Part shown: one piece after another, positions 16,629-25,640 of the stretch
Numbering within the stretch: position 1 is the stretch's first letter
Layout of the letters: the number at the start of each line of letters is the position of its first letter
Source: Natroniella sp046097105
Lineage (GTDB): Bacteria; Bacillota; Halanaerobiia; Halobacteroidales; Halobacteroidaceae
Assembly: GCF_046097105.1 (NCBI RefSeq)
Contig: NZ_CP175562.1
Span: forward strand, 62,001 to 126,000
DNA length: 64,000 nucleotides
Direction: 5' to 3'
Program-made: the position numbers and the translations under genes
Notes under the pieces: model-generated
Database searches by the model: none
What the model was told of the DNA's origin: nothing
What the model saw: only the letters and a program-made list of their open reading frames with translations

Positions 16629-17345
16629 TTGAATGAAAAAAGTGAGCAGTTAGATAAAAAAGGGGAATACGTGAAGGGTATTTTTAGTGAGTTGGCCCCA
16701 AGATATGAATTGACTAATCGAATCATTTCTTTTGGATTAATCTCTAGCTGGAGAAAAAAGATAGTAAAAATAGCTAACTTATCAGATGATGATCAAGTAT
16801 TAGATCTATGTGCTGGAGATGGAGAAGTAACTAAGCTTCTTGCTGAGCAGGTACCCCAAGGAAAAGTAATTGGGGTGGATTTTTGTCCTGAAATGATTGC
16901 TGAAGCTAAAAAAAAGCTGAAAAAAAAGAATTTAAAAAGAGTGGAGTTTTGCTTAGGAGATGCAACAAACTTAAATTTTAATGATAATTCTTTTGATTGT
17001 GTAACAATAGCTTTTGGTTTGCGTAATACAGAAGATATTTCTCAAGTCATTCGAGAAATGAGAAGAGTGGTTAAACCTGGAGGACAGGTACTATGCCTGG
17101 ATTTAGCTAAAAGCCGGATACCGATTTATCGAACCTTATTCTATGGTTATTTCAACTATATATTACCTATGATTGGAAAATTAGTTTGTGGTCAAAAAGA
17201 GCCTTATTTATATTTTGTTAAATCCTTAAGAACTTTTCCTAATCAGGAGAAACTAGGTCAAATTTTTATTGAAAATGAACTAAAGGAAGTAGAATACTTT
17301 GAATTTACAGGTGGAGTAGTTGCTGTTCATAAAGGTACAAAATAA
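16629..17345 (+). CDS. menG: UbiE/MenG-family quinone methyltransferase
   Basis: A 238-residue SAM-dependent methyltransferase. The opening FSELAPRYELTNRIISFGLISSWR is the UbiE/MenG signature (about residues 19-42). Motif I LDLCAGDGEV lies near residue 60 and GVDFCPEMI near 80. In the family it methylates demethylmenaquinone. The start is TTG, since AAAGGTGA at 16615-16622 lies the right distance away and no better ATG is in frame. A long-chain polyprenyl diphosphate synthase follows, the usual gene partner and supplier of the quinone side chain. No other men genes are in the window, so menaquinone as the end product is inferred. Confidence 0.88.
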   Translation: MNEKSEQLDKKGEYVKGIFSELAPRYELTNRIISFGLISSWRKKIVKIANLSDDDQVLDLCAGDGEVTKLLAEQVPQGKVIGVDFCPEMIAEAKKKLKKKNLKRVEFCLGDATNLNFNDNSFDCVTIAFGLRNTEDISQVIREMRRVVKPGGQVLCLDLAKSRIPIYRTLFYGYFNYILPMIGKLVCGQKEPYLYFVKSLRTFPNQEKLGQIFIENELKEVEYFEFTGGVVAVHKGTK

Positions 17346-17495
17346 GTAATGGTTTAATAGGTTATTAATATTGTAAAGAATAATTAGATTAGACTTTTTA
17401 AGATATATCACTAGAGGAAGGGATTAATTTAGCCAGTAGTTAGTTAGGTGTTAAGAAGCCTTTTTTATTATTTTGAAGGTAAAGGAGTTGGAAGT

Positions 17496-18458
17496 ATGTT
17501 TGCCATGGAAGCTGAAATTAAGGGTTTGATAGAGCAGGTAGATAATTTTATAATTGGATATGCTAATTCCAGAGAAAAATTAATTAATGAAGCAGTCGCA
17601 GATCTAGTTAAAGCTGGTGGAAAAAGGTTACGGCCGATATTAATGATTTTGGCTAGTAAGTTTGGTGATTATCAGTCTGATAAAGTAACTAAGATTGCTT
17701 CTGGCTTGGAGTTGCTCCATATGGCTACGTTAGTTCATGATGATATAATAGATGAAGGAACTATGCGTCGGGGTGAATTAACTGTTCAAAAGAGATTTGG
17801 AAAAGATGTTGCGGTTTTTGTAGGGGATTTTTTATTAACAAAGTCTTATAATCTCTTTTTTGAATACTTATCACGTAATTCTATATTAAAGTTTAATAAA
17901 ACTGTTAAATTGATTTGCGAAGGGGAAGCTGGTCAATATCAGAGTAAGTTTGATCATGATTTAAGTATAAATGGCTATTTGCGTCATATTAGGCGTAAGA
18001 CAGCTTTATTATTTGGTTTTAGTACTTATGTTGGTGCTTATGAAAGTGGACTTCGCAATAATAATCTCTTTAATTTATATAATGTAGGCTTAGAAATGGG
18101 AATGTCCTTTCAGATTCGGGATGACATTTTAGATTTCATTGGAGAAAAAGAGAAGGTAGGAAAGGCTATTGGACAAGACTTATTAGCAGGGGTGTATACT
18201 CTTCCTATTGTCTATCTTTTACAGTCTAACGAAGCTGGTGTTCAGGTTAGAGAAATATTAGGTAAAGAATTTATTACACAAGATGATATTTTCTTAATTT
18301 CAGAATTAATAAGGAAGGGGCAAGCTCTTGATAAGAGTCGACAGTTAGAACAGAGATTTTTAGATAGAGCAAAGTATCATTTAAAACAGCTACCAGAGAA
18401 TGAAGCAAAGCAGAGCTTGAGTTATATTTTAGGTTATCAATTAAACAGAAAAAACTAG
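17496..18458 (+). CDS. hepT: long-chain trans-polyprenyl diphosphate synthase
   Basis: It extends farnesyl or geranylgeranyl diphosphate with IPP to the side chain of menaquinone. The two aspartate-rich motifs are HDDIIDEGTMRRG, near residue 80, and IRDDILDF, near residue 205. GGKRLRP, the IPP-binding site, lies near residue 45. The start chosen is the ATG 8 bases after AAAGGAG (17481-17487), giving 320 residues; an upstream GTG at 17448 has no ribosome site. No small HepS subunit is beside it. The chain length cannot be read from sequence alone, so the symbol is by analogy with the menG-hepT gene pair. Confidence 0.85.
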   Translation: MFAMEAEIKGLIEQVDNFIIGYANSREKLINEAVADLVKAGGKRLRPILMILASKFGDYQSDKVTKIASGLELLHMATLVHDDIIDEGTMRRGELTVQKRFGKDVAVFVGDFLLTKSYNLFFEYLSRNSILKFNKTVKLICEGEAGQYQSKFDHDLSINGYLRHIRRKTALLFGFSTYVGAYESGLRNNNLFNLYNVGLEMGMSFQIRDDILDFIGEKEKVGKAIGQDLLAGVYTLPIVYLLQSNEAGVQVREILGKEFITQDDIFLISELIRKGQALDKSRQLEQRFLDRAKYHLKQLPENEAKQSLSYILGYQLNRKN

Positions 18459-18548
18459 AATAAAAGTTGAAACAATTAACTTGTTAAAGGAAGTTTTTAG
18501 TTAAAGTAGATCTAGGTTTAAGTGAGAAGAAGATTAATTAAAGATGTC

Positions 18549-18575
18549 AATTAAAGCTAAAGCTTTAATTTTAAT
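18549..18575 (+). terminator. possible weak terminator after hepT
   Basis: AATTAAAGC (18549-18557) pairs with GCTTTAATT (18562-18570) over a TAAA loop, followed by a broken T run. The stem is AT-rich, so termination would be weak. Confidence 0.4.
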
Positions 18576-18684
18576 TACTTTAAGTTGGCTAAGTTTTTAA
18601 TTATGGAAAGTTAGTAAAAGAGTTGTTAGTAATTATTAAATGAAAAAAGCAGGTATAATATAATTTAAGAGAGGAAGAAGTGGA

Positions 18685-19440
18685 ATGACAGAGTTTAACT
18701 TATTAATTATTATTGATATTATAGTGACTGGTTTGATTTCTTACAAAGTTTTTAATCTAATTAAAGAAACTAGAGCACTTCAACTCTTAAAGGGTATTTT
18801 GGTCTTATTTTTAATTAATTATATAAGTGGGCAGTTAGGACTTCAAGTTTTTAATATGTTATTAGAGCAATTAAGAACAATGGTGTTAATTGCTTTACCA
18901 GTTGTATTCCAACCAGAACTAAGAAGGGCTTTAGAGCATATAGGTAGAGGTAAGTTATTTAAATATTGGACTAGTCGTGATACATTTAAGATTCAAACGG
19001 ATAAATTGGTGGCTGCTACAATGAGGTTAAGTAAGAGTCAGACAGGAGGATTAATTGTTCTTAAAAGAGAGACAGGCTTGAAGGAAGTTATTGATACTGG
19101 TGTTCAATTAGATGCTCTTGTGTCGACGGAGTTATTAATCAATATATTTGTTCCAAAAAGCCCCTTGCATGATGGGGCAGTAATCATTGATCAGGGTAGG
19201 ATTGTAGCAGCTAATTGTTTATTACCGCTAACTAAGAATAAAAAGTTGAGTCAAAGTCTTGGGACTAGGCATAGAGCAGCAGTTGGGGTTAGTGAAGAAA
19301 CTGATGCTTTAGTGATTATTGTATCAGAGGAAACTGGAGTTATTTCAACTGCATTTGCAGGAAAATTGAAGTATAATCTAGATGAATTCGATTTAAAGGA
19401 GGAATTATTTGTTAAATTCAGCGAAAATAAGGATGATTAA
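18685..19440 (+). CDS. cdaA: membrane diadenylate cyclase CdaA
   Basis: It makes c-di-AMP from two ATP. There are three N-terminal transmembrane segments in residues about 5-80, followed by the DAC domain with DGA in SPLHDGAVII (near residue 155) and RHR in GTRHRAAVG (near residue 195). The 251 residues are slightly short of the usual 270. AGAGAGGAAGAAG gives the start. In most Firmicutes the order is cdaA-cdaR-glmM; here glmM follows directly and no YbbR/CdaR regulator is present. The classical contact of CdaA with GlmM could still occur through the neighbouring gene product. Confidence 0.95.
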   Translation: MTEFNLLIIIDIIVTGLISYKVFNLIKETRALQLLKGILVLFLINYISGQLGLQVFNMLLEQLRTMVLIALPVVFQPELRRALEHIGRGKLFKYWTSRDTFKIQTDKLVAATMRLSKSQTGGLIVLKRETGLKEVIDTGVQLDALVSTELLINIFVPKSPLHDGAVIIDQGRIVAANCLLPLTKNKKLSQSLGTRHRAAVGVSEETDALVIIVSEETGVISTAFAGKLKYNLDEFDLKEELFVKFSENKDD

Positions 19441-19544
19441 TTGACAATCTAGAGCTTGATAACATATAATTAAATGAGTATTAATTAGATTTAATTGATG
19501 CTTGGTTTTGAGGTTAGATACAATTAATGATGAGGAGTGAGAAT

Positions 19545-20882
19545 ATGGGAGAATTATTTGGTACTGATGGTGTACGTGGTGAAGTAAATCAATTTTTGAA
19601 TGTGGAGATGGCATTTAAGTTGGGCAAGGCAGGTGCTTATTATCTAACAGAAGGTTGTAGTGAGGCTAAGATATTAGTTGGTAAGGATACTCGTGTTTCT
19701 GGTGATTTACTTGAGGCTGCTTTAGTAGCAGGAATTAGCTCATTAGGGGTTGATGTTATCAAATTAGGAGTTGTTCCGACTCCAGCTGTTGCTTATTTGA
19801 CTGCTCAAGAAGATGTTATAGCAGGGATCATGATTTCAGCTTCTCATAACCCTGTCCAAGATAATGGAATTAAGTTTTTTAATCAGGCTGGCTTTAAATT
19901 GACTGATGAGCAAGAAGGTGAGATTGAAGATATTTATTTTAATCAAGTTGATCAGTTGCCATTAGCTGCTGGAGATCGCACTGGACAAGTAACAGGAGAT
20001 TATCAGCTTGTAAATGATTATCTTAATCACTTAAAAGGGACTGTTAGCTGTGATTTTTCCAAGTTGAAGGTTGTGGTAGACTGTGCTAATGGAGCAGCTT
20101 ATCAACTGACACCTCAGTTATTATCTGAGTTAGGAGCAGAAGTAATTGCGATTAATGATCAGCCAACTGGTTATAATATTAATCAAGATTGTGGATCTAC
20201 CTATCCTGAGGTAATTAAGGAGGCAGTCATTAAGTATGAAGCAGATTTAGGTATTGCTCATGATGGTGATGCTGATCGTTTAATTGCTGTTGATGGAGAA
20301 GGGAAGTTGGTTGATGGTGATTATATTATGACAATCTGTGGACGGTATCTGTTAGATAAAGGGGAGTTGGCCCGTAATACACTAGTAGTCACTAAATATA
20401 GTAATTTAGGGCTACATCAAGCAATTAAAGAAGAGAATGGTCAAGTTGAAGTTACTAAAAATGGCGATCGTTATGTCTTGGCAAAGATGAGAGAAGCAGG
20501 ATATAATTTAGGTGGAGAAAAGTCGGGTCATATTATCTTTTCAGATTATAATACTACTGGGGATGGACTGTTGACAGCATTGCAACTAATTGAAGTGATT
20601 GTAGATAGTGGGAGATCGCTTGCTGAGTTAAGGGAGCAGATGAGTGCTTTTCCACAATTATTAGTTAATGTTGAAGTTGATAATAAAGCTTGGGAAGAGA
20701 ATCAAAAAATAAAAGAAGTAATTACAGATGTTGAGGAATTTTTAGGTGCTGACGGTAGGATTTTTGTGCGGGCTTCAGGAACTGAGCCTGTAATCAGAGT
20801 GATGGTTGAAGGGCAGGATAAAGAAGAGTTAGAAAGATTGGCTAATCAAGTGGCAGAGGTGATAAAGGAAGAGCTGAATTAG
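19545..20882 (+). CDS. glmM: phosphoglucosamine mutase
   Basis: It converts glucosamine-6-phosphate to glucosamine-1-phosphate for UDP-GlcNAc and wall synthesis. The active-site serine is in MISASHNPVQDNG near residue 100, the metal loop is DGDADR near residue 240, and the sugar/phosphate loops are GEKSGH and RASGTEPVIRV. The start is the ATG preceded by GAGGAGTGAGAAT (MGELFGTDGVRG, 445 residues); two earlier in-frame ATG codons at 19527 and 19530 lack a ribosome site. It follows cdaA by about 100 bases. Confidence 0.96.
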   Translation: MGELFGTDGVRGEVNQFLNVEMAFKLGKAGAYYLTEGCSEAKILVGKDTRVSGDLLEAALVAGISSLGVDVIKLGVVPTPAVAYLTAQEDVIAGIMISASHNPVQDNGIKFFNQAGFKLTDEQEGEIEDIYFNQVDQLPLAAGDRTGQVTGDYQLVNDYLNHLKGTVSCDFSKLKVVVDCANGAAYQLTPQLLSELGAEVIAINDQPTGYNINQDCGSTYPEVIKEAVIKYEADLGIAHDGDADRLIAVDGEGKLVDGDYIMTICGRYLLDKGELARNTLVVTKYSNLGLHQAIKEENGQVEVTKNGDRYVLAKMREAGYNLGGEKSGHIIFSDYNTTGDGLLTALQLIEVIVDSGRSLAELREQMSAFPQLLVNVEVDNKAWEENQKIKEVITDVEEFLGADGRIFVRASGTEPVIRVMVEGQDKEELERLANQVAEVIKEELN

Positions 20883-20901
20883 TTTACAGTGGAAAGTACA
20901 A

Positions 20902-20948
20902 AGTGTATAGTTAAGATCTTAAAAGTAGTTTATTATCAACTATACACT
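20902..20948 (+). repeat. perfect 11-bp inverted repeat ahead of the glmS ribozyme
   Basis: AGTGTATAGTT (20902-20912) is exactly complementary to AACTATACACT (20938-20948), enclosing 25 AT-rich bases. It starts 20 bases after the glmM stop and ends 9 bases before the ribozyme cleavage site. It lacks a T run, so it may protect the 3' end of the glmM mRNA left by ribozyme cleavage rather than terminate. Confidence 0.6.
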
Positions 20949-20956
20949 ATAATTAT

Positions 20957-21110
20957 AGCGCCCGAACTCATAATGAGTTGACGAGGATGGGGGAGAATCG
21001 AGGTTGTCGGCGGATGCCCCTGAGGCTATCTCTAGTTATAGCCTCTTTAAACTGAATCTTTAAATCATCTGAGTGATCAGGTAGACAAAGGGGTTTAGTA
21101 TAGCTAGCTA
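20957..21110 (+). ncRNA. glmS ribozyme/riboswitch
   Basis: The catalytic core is recognisable. AGCGCC-GAAC with the cleavage site between A20957 and G20958 is followed by GAGTTGACGAGG, GAATCGAGGTTGTCGGCGGATGCC, the GAGGCTAT...ATAGCCTC stem and ACAAAGGGG near 21085. Glucosamine-6-phosphate, the product of the downstream enzyme, acts as cofactor for self-cleavage, and the cleaved glmS mRNA is then degraded. Confidence 0.92.
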
Positions 21111-21141
21111 AATTTAAATTTGATGGAGGTTTAATATATAT

Positions 21142-22962
21142 ATGTGCGGAATTGTGGGATATATTGGAACTAAAGAAGCTACACCTATTTTATTGGAAGG
21201 GTTAAAGAAGTTAGAGTATCGAGGTTATGATTCAGCTGGGATCTCTTTGTACAATCAGGGCCAAATTGAAACAGTTAAGACTGTCGGTAAATTAACTGAA
21301 TTAGAAGAATTAGTTCAACAAGAGAAACCAACTGGTCAGCTTGGTATTGGTCATACTAGATGGGCTACTCATGGGAAGCCATCTACTCCGAACTCTCACC
21401 CTCATACTAGCTCTAATGATAAATTTGTGGTGGTTCATAATGGAATTATAGAAAATTATTCAACTTTAAAAGCTGAATTGCAGGAAAAAGGTTATCAGTT
21501 TACTTCTCAAACTGATACAGAAGTCATTCCTCATTTGTTAGCAGAATATTATGATGGTAATTTAGAAAGGACAGTTAGAAAGGTAACTGAAAAGTTAGAA
21601 GGAGCTTATGCTCTGCTTATTTTGGCTAAAAGTGAGCCGGATAAGTTGATTGCTGTTCGTGAAGATAGTCCATTAATTGTAGGGCTAGCTGATGATGAAT
21701 ATTTTATTGCATCTGATATTCCAGCTATTTTAAAGCATACTGACCAAGTTTATATTTTAGAAGATGGGGAGATGGCCATAATTAGTAGGGATGATGTTGA
21801 GTTATCAACGGTAGATGGTAAGAAGGTTGATAAGGAGATCTTTGTGGTCGATTGGGATCCAGGTATGGCAGAGAAGGCTGGTTTTGAACATTTTATGTTA
21901 AAAGAAATTCATGAACAACCAGAAGCATTGCGTAGAGCAGTTGCAGGTAGATTAAATCAAGCTGATATTCATCTTGATGAAGTAGGCTTGACTGTTCAGG
22001 AGATTAGAGAGTACAATAAGATCTATATTGTAGCTTGTGGAACTGCTTACCATTCTGGATTAGTTGGTAAACATGCTCTAGAGAAGCTAGCTAAAATTCC
22101 AGTGGACGTAGATATTGCTTCTGAATTTAGATATCGAGATCCGTTAGTTGATCAAGATACTTTAGTAATTGTAGTCAGTCAGTCAGGTGAAACTGCTGAT
22201 ACTTTAGCAGCTTTACGAGAGGCACAGGACAAAGGTGCTAGAGTAATTGCCATCTGTAATACTGTAGGTAGTACTATTCCTCGAGAAGCAGATGATGTTG
22301 TCTATATTCATGCTGGCCCAGAGGTTGCTGTTGCTTCTACTAAAGCTTATTTAACAATGTTGGTTGCATTTTATATGTTAGCGATTTATTTTGCACGGGC
22401 CAAGGGTTTGTTAACTACTGAGCGGAGTGAAGAGTTGATCTCTGCCTTAAAGGAGCTACCAGATCAGGTAGCAGAAATTATTGAAGAGGGTGAAGAGCAG
22501 ATAGCTCAGTTAGCTAAAGAATATTTAAAGCAAGAAAATGCCTTCTTTATTGGGCGAAGTATCGATTATGCCGTAGCTTTAGAAGGTTCATTAAAATTAA
22601 AAGAGATCTCTTATATTCATGCTGAAGCTTATCCAGCAGGTGAATTAAAGCATGGAACTTTGGCATTGATTGAAGAGGGAATTCCAGTCATTGCTTTAGC
22701 TACCCAAAAATCAGTAATCGAGAAGACCTTAAGTAATATTAAAGAGGTTAAAGCTCGCGGAGGAGTTATAACGGGGATTACTGCCAATGGGGTTGATGAG
22801 AAGGAATTTGATTATTCAATTAAAATTCCTCAAACTGATCAATTGTTAACTTCAATCTTAACTGTTATACCTTTACAGTTGTTAGCCTACTATGTAGCGG
22901 TAGAACGGGGCTGTGATGTTGATCAACCACGTAACTTAGCAAAAAGTGTAACGGTAGAGTAA
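21142..22962 (+). CDS. glmS: glutamine-fructose-6-phosphate aminotransferase
   Basis: It makes glucosamine-6-phosphate from fructose-6-phosphate and glutamine. Cys2 (MCGIVGYIG) is the N-terminal nucleophile of the glutaminase domain, which also has GHTRWATHG and HNGIIENY. Two SIS domains follow (SQSGETADT near residue 350; SLKLKEISYIHAEAYPAGE near 490), and the end DQPRNLAKSVTVE is the conserved C-terminus that closes the site. The length of 606 is typical. TGGAGG lies before the ATG. Control by the upstream ribozyme gives product-level feedback. Confidence 0.97.
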   Translation: MCGIVGYIGTKEATPILLEGLKKLEYRGYDSAGISLYNQGQIETVKTVGKLTELEELVQQEKPTGQLGIGHTRWATHGKPSTPNSHPHTSSNDKFVVVHNGIIENYSTLKAELQEKGYQFTSQTDTEVIPHLLAEYYDGNLERTVRKVTEKLEGAYALLILAKSEPDKLIAVREDSPLIVGLADDEYFIASDIPAILKHTDQVYILEDGEMAIISRDDVELSTVDGKKVDKEIFVVDWDPGMAEKAGFEHFMLKEIHEQPEALRRAVAGRLNQADIHLDEVGLTVQEIREYNKIYIVACGTAYHSGLVGKHALEKLAKIPVDVDIASEFRYRDPLVDQDTLVIVVSQSGETADTLAALREAQDKGARVIAICNTVGSTIPREADDVVYIHAGPEVAVASTKAYLTMLVAFYMLAIYFARAKGLLTTERSEELISALKELPDQVAEIIEEGEEQIAQLAKEYLKQENAFFIGRSIDYAVALEGSLKLKEISYIHAEAYPAGELKHGTLALIEEGIPVIALATQKSVIEKTLSNIKEVKARGGVITGITANGVDEKEFDYSIKIPQTDQLLTSILTVIPLQLLAYYVAVERGCDVDQPRNLAKSVTVE

Positions 22963-23015
22963 AAAAACTGAGGTTAAGTTTAAGGTTGAGGATGAGTAAA
23001 AGATTACAGTTCAAA

Positions 23016-23050
23016 TAAAAAGCGCCCCCTAGGGGGTGCTTTTTATTTTT
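23016..23050. terminator. strong terminator between glmS and the convergent gene
   Basis: AAAAAGCGCCCCCT (23017-23030) pairs with AGGGGGTGCTTTTT (23031-23044), with T runs usable on both strands. It can end both glmS and the minus-strand gene at 23079. Confidence 0.9.
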
Positions 23051-23078
23051 TAATGGGTTACTAAAACTTAACCTTAAT

Positions 23079-23537
23079 CTAAAGTTGGTTAATATCAATT
23101 ACTAACCACTGCTCAGTTTCAGAATTAAAGGTCAAGATGTATTCTACTTTTTCTACCCGCTCAAAACTTAATCCGTTAATATATTCCGTATAGTTCTTTA
23201 ATTTAGCGGTATAAGTTGCTTTTCCTTCTTCTAGTTCAACTGCTGCTTCTTTTATTTTAATTTTTATCTGTTTTATCCTTTTAGGATTAGGAAACCTTCC
23301 TTCTAGATCATCAAAAGTCTCTATGATTTCCGTTCCATGTTCATTAGTCTTCTTGTTTTTATAATCTGGAGAAAAAAAATCTAAGTAACTATCTAAGTCA
23401 TTGTTTTCCATAGTTGAAAATAAGTGACTCATTCTTTCTTTAACTTCTTGTTGGGAAGAAATGTTACTGGCGATAGCTATTGAATAACTATTTATAATAA
23501 CTGTAATAACTAATAATACATATATTATTTTTTTCAA
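23079..23537 (-). CDS. small secreted protein, NTF2/SnoaL-like fold suspected
   Basis: A 152-residue protein with a clear signal peptide (MKKIIYVLLVITVIINSYSI..., cleavage likely near residue 24). The mature part starts with QQEVKERMSHLFSTMENNDLDSYLDFFSPDY, the helical opening typical of the NTF2-like/SnoaL fold. It then continues with beta-strand-rich sequence ending VEYILTFNSETEQWLVIDINQL. No catalytic motif stands out and the function is unknown. AAGGAGTGAG precedes the ATG on the minus strand. It is a single-gene unit convergent with glmS. Confidence 0.6.
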   Translation of the reverse strand: MKKIIYVLLVITVIINSYSIAIASNISSQQEVKERMSHLFSTMENNDLDSYLDFFSPDYKNKKTNEHGTEIIETFDDLEGRFPNPKRIKQIKIKIKEAAVELEEGKATYTAKLKNYTEYINGLSFERVEKVEYILTFNSETEQWLVIDINQL

Positions 23538-23712
23538 TTATACTCACTCCTTTTTAATTCTGCTTTATTATATAACTTCTGTTTTTTTTTTTAATATCCT
23601 TGTTATTTAGTTTAAATTAATCATAGTAAAAAAATTAAGTTAAAAACAGGATTAAAAAGAATTTTATAGAATTTGATAAATAGACAAAAGATAAAAGCTA
23701 AGGAGAATTAAT

Positions 23713-24087
23713 ATGCAAGGATTAGGGATTGATATAGTGGAAATTGAGCGGATTGCAGAGGCCATTAAGAAGAGGGAAAAATTTAAACAGAGAATATTTA
23801 CAAAAAATGAGGTTAGTTATTGTGAAGAATATAAAGAGTCATGGCCATATTATGCAGCACGTTTTGCTGCTAAAGAAGCTATTGTTAAAGCCTTAGGGAC
23901 TGGGTTTAGAGGTTTTACATGGAAAGAGGTAGAAATAGTTAAAGATGATTTAGGAAAGCCAACAGTTAAGCTTTATAATCGAGCTCAAAAGTTGGCCCAG
24001 GAAAAAGGAATCAAAAATTTTTTAATAAGTATCTCTCATAGTCGTGACTATGCAGTTGCTCAAGCAATTGCTATTGGGAGGGATTAG
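23713..24087 (+). CDS. acpS: holo-[acyl-carrier-protein] synthase
   Basis: It transfers phosphopantetheine from CoA to acyl carrier protein. The 124 residues show the AcpS signatures GLGIDIVEIERI at the N-terminus (metal Asp) and FAAKEAIVKALGTGFRGFTWKEVEI near residues 52-75 (metal Glu/Lys). LISISHSRDYAVA follows near the end. TAAGGAG places the ATG. The nnr gene starts one base after the stop codon, a common acpS-nnr pairing. Confidence 0.95.
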   Translation: MQGLGIDIVEIERIAEAIKKREKFKQRIFTKNEVSYCEEYKESWPYYAARFAAKEAIVKALGTGFRGFTWKEVEIVKDDLGKPTVKLYNRAQKLAQEKGIKNFLISISHSRDYAVAQAIAIGRD

Positions 24088-24088
24088 T

Positions 24089-25639
24089 ATGAAAGTAGTT
24101 ACTGGAGTAGAGATGAAAGAGATTGATAGGAAAACTATTGAAGAGGTTGGCATACCAGGCACTGTCTTAATGGAGCGAGCTGGAATGAAAGTGGCAGCTG
24201 AAGCTACTAACCTGTTAGGACAAGTTGTAAAGTCAGAGGTCATTATTTTAGCTGGCTGTGGCAATAATGGTGGAGATGGTTTTGTAGTTAGCCGATTGTT
24301 AGCAGGAGAAGGAATAAAAGTTAAGACCATCTTATTAGGGCAGCGTGACAAGGTTGGTGGCGATGCAAAGGTCAATCTTGATATTTTAGACAGTTTAAAT
24401 TTATCTGTAATTGAAATAAAAGCTGAAGAAGAGTTGACTAGTTTAAAAGAGGATTTAGAGCAAGCCGATCTGATAGTTGACTCTTTATTAGGAACAGGAA
24501 TTACAGGGGAATTGAGGGGGTTGTATCCTGATCTAATTCAGTTAATTAATCAACTAATTACTCCAGTACTTGCAGTTGATATTCCCTCAGGAGTTGAGGC
24601 AGGGACTGCTAAGGTTAGGAGTGTAGCGGTTAAGGCTAAAAGAACAGTTACTTTTGGTTTGCCTAAGATAGGAACTATTTTATATCCTGGGAGGGAGTAT
24701 GTTGGTGATTTAAAGGTGGTTGATATTGGTTTGCCTAAACAAGTAATTGTCGAGCAAGAGTTGACTACTGAGTTAATTACTGCTGAATTCGTTAAACAAA
24801 ACTTAGCAGTTCGTAAGCAAAATACTCATAAAGGAAATTATGGAAGGTTGTTAGTTGTGGCAGGTTCACAAGGGATGACGGGGGCTGCTATGCTGACTGC
24901 TCAAGCTAGTCTAAAAGTAGGGGCAGGATTGGTTACAGTTGGGGCTCCAAGTAGCTTAAATCCTATCTTAGAGTCAAGATTAGTAGAGGCGATGACCTAT
25001 CCACTGGCTGAGACAGAACAAGCTATTTTAGCACTAAAAGCAGAGCAACAAATTGAAGAGTTGCTATCAGATAAAGATTTATTAGCGATTGGCCCAGGGT
25101 TGGGCCAAGGTGAGCAGTTGACGACTTTGATTCATAATTTATTGAAGAGCGTAGATATTCCGCTAGTGATCGATGCTGATGGTTTAAATGCAATTCAGGA
25201 TTTAGAGTTACTTGCTAAGCGAGAAGCACTGACTATTTTAACACCTCATCCAGGAGAGTTGGCTAGAATGCTCGATCTGACTGTTGGGCAGATCGAGGAA
25301 GATAGGATTGGATTGGCCCGAAAGTTGGCCCGGCAATATCAGGTGCTCTTAGTTTTGAAAGGAGCTCAAACTGTCGTTGCTACTCCGACCGGTCAAGTTT
25401 ATGTAAATTTGACTGGTAATGCAGGATTGGCTACAGGTGGCAGTGGTGATTTTTTAACAGGAATGATTGCTGGTTTGGCTGTTCAAGGATTAGAGGAAGT
25501 AACTGCTACAATAATAGCAGTTTATTTACATGGTTTAGCTGCTGATTTAGCTAAGGATAAGTTAACAGAATATAGTTTAGTTCCTACTGACTTGTTAGAT
25601 TATTTACCGGAGGCAATAAAAAAAATAAGGAGGAGTTAA
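24089..25639 (+). CDS. nnr: bifunctional NAD(P)H-hydrate epimerase / ADP-dependent dehydratase
   Basis: It repairs hydrated NADH and NADPH. The N-terminal YjeF/NnrE epimerase domain (about 1-210) has VTGVEMKEIDRKTIEEVGIP and GCGNNGGDGFV. The C-terminal ribokinase-like NnrD dehydratase (about 225-516) has GRLLVVAGSQGMTGAAML, LTPHPGELARM and the catalytic-loop GLATGGSGDFLTGM. The start is the ATG after GGGAGGGA (24075-24082), giving 516 residues, because a frame extension back into acpS has no ribosome site. It is coupled with acpS upstream and the CBS gene downstream. Confidence 0.95.
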   Translation: MKVVTGVEMKEIDRKTIEEVGIPGTVLMERAGMKVAAEATNLLGQVVKSEVIILAGCGNNGGDGFVVSRLLAGEGIKVKTILLGQRDKVGGDAKVNLDILDSLNLSVIEIKAEEELTSLKEDLEQADLIVDSLLGTGITGELRGLYPDLIQLINQLITPVLAVDIPSGVEAGTAKVRSVAVKAKRTVTFGLPKIGTILYPGREYVGDLKVVDIGLPKQVIVEQELTTELITAEFVKQNLAVRKQNTHKGNYGRLLVVAGSQGMTGAAMLTAQASLKVGAGLVTVGAPSSLNPILESRLVEAMTYPLAETEQAILALKAEQQIEELLSDKDLLAIGPGLGQGEQLTTLIHNLLKSVDIPLVIDADGLNAIQDLELLAKREALTILTPHPGELARMLDLTVGQIEEDRIGLARKLARQYQVLLVLKGAQTVVATPTGQVYVNLTGNAGLATGGSGDFLTGMIAGLAVQGLEEVTATIIAVYLHGLAADLAKDKLTEYSLVPTDLLDYLPEAIKKIRRS

Positions 25640-25640
25640 A

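Noticed and set aside
20948..20953. TATAAT as the -10 box of a glmS promoter
   Set aside because: Transcription would start downstream of the ribozyme cleavage site, which would destroy the ribozyme, and no -35 box is correctly spaced. It is part of the hairpin arm.
24022..24375. Antisense open frame over the acpS-nnr junction
   Set aside because: It runs opposite two well-supported genes, has no ribosome site and its protein looks like reverse-frame composition. The same reasoning removed other long antisense frames, for example within ilvB, groEL, larE and the UPF0210 gene.
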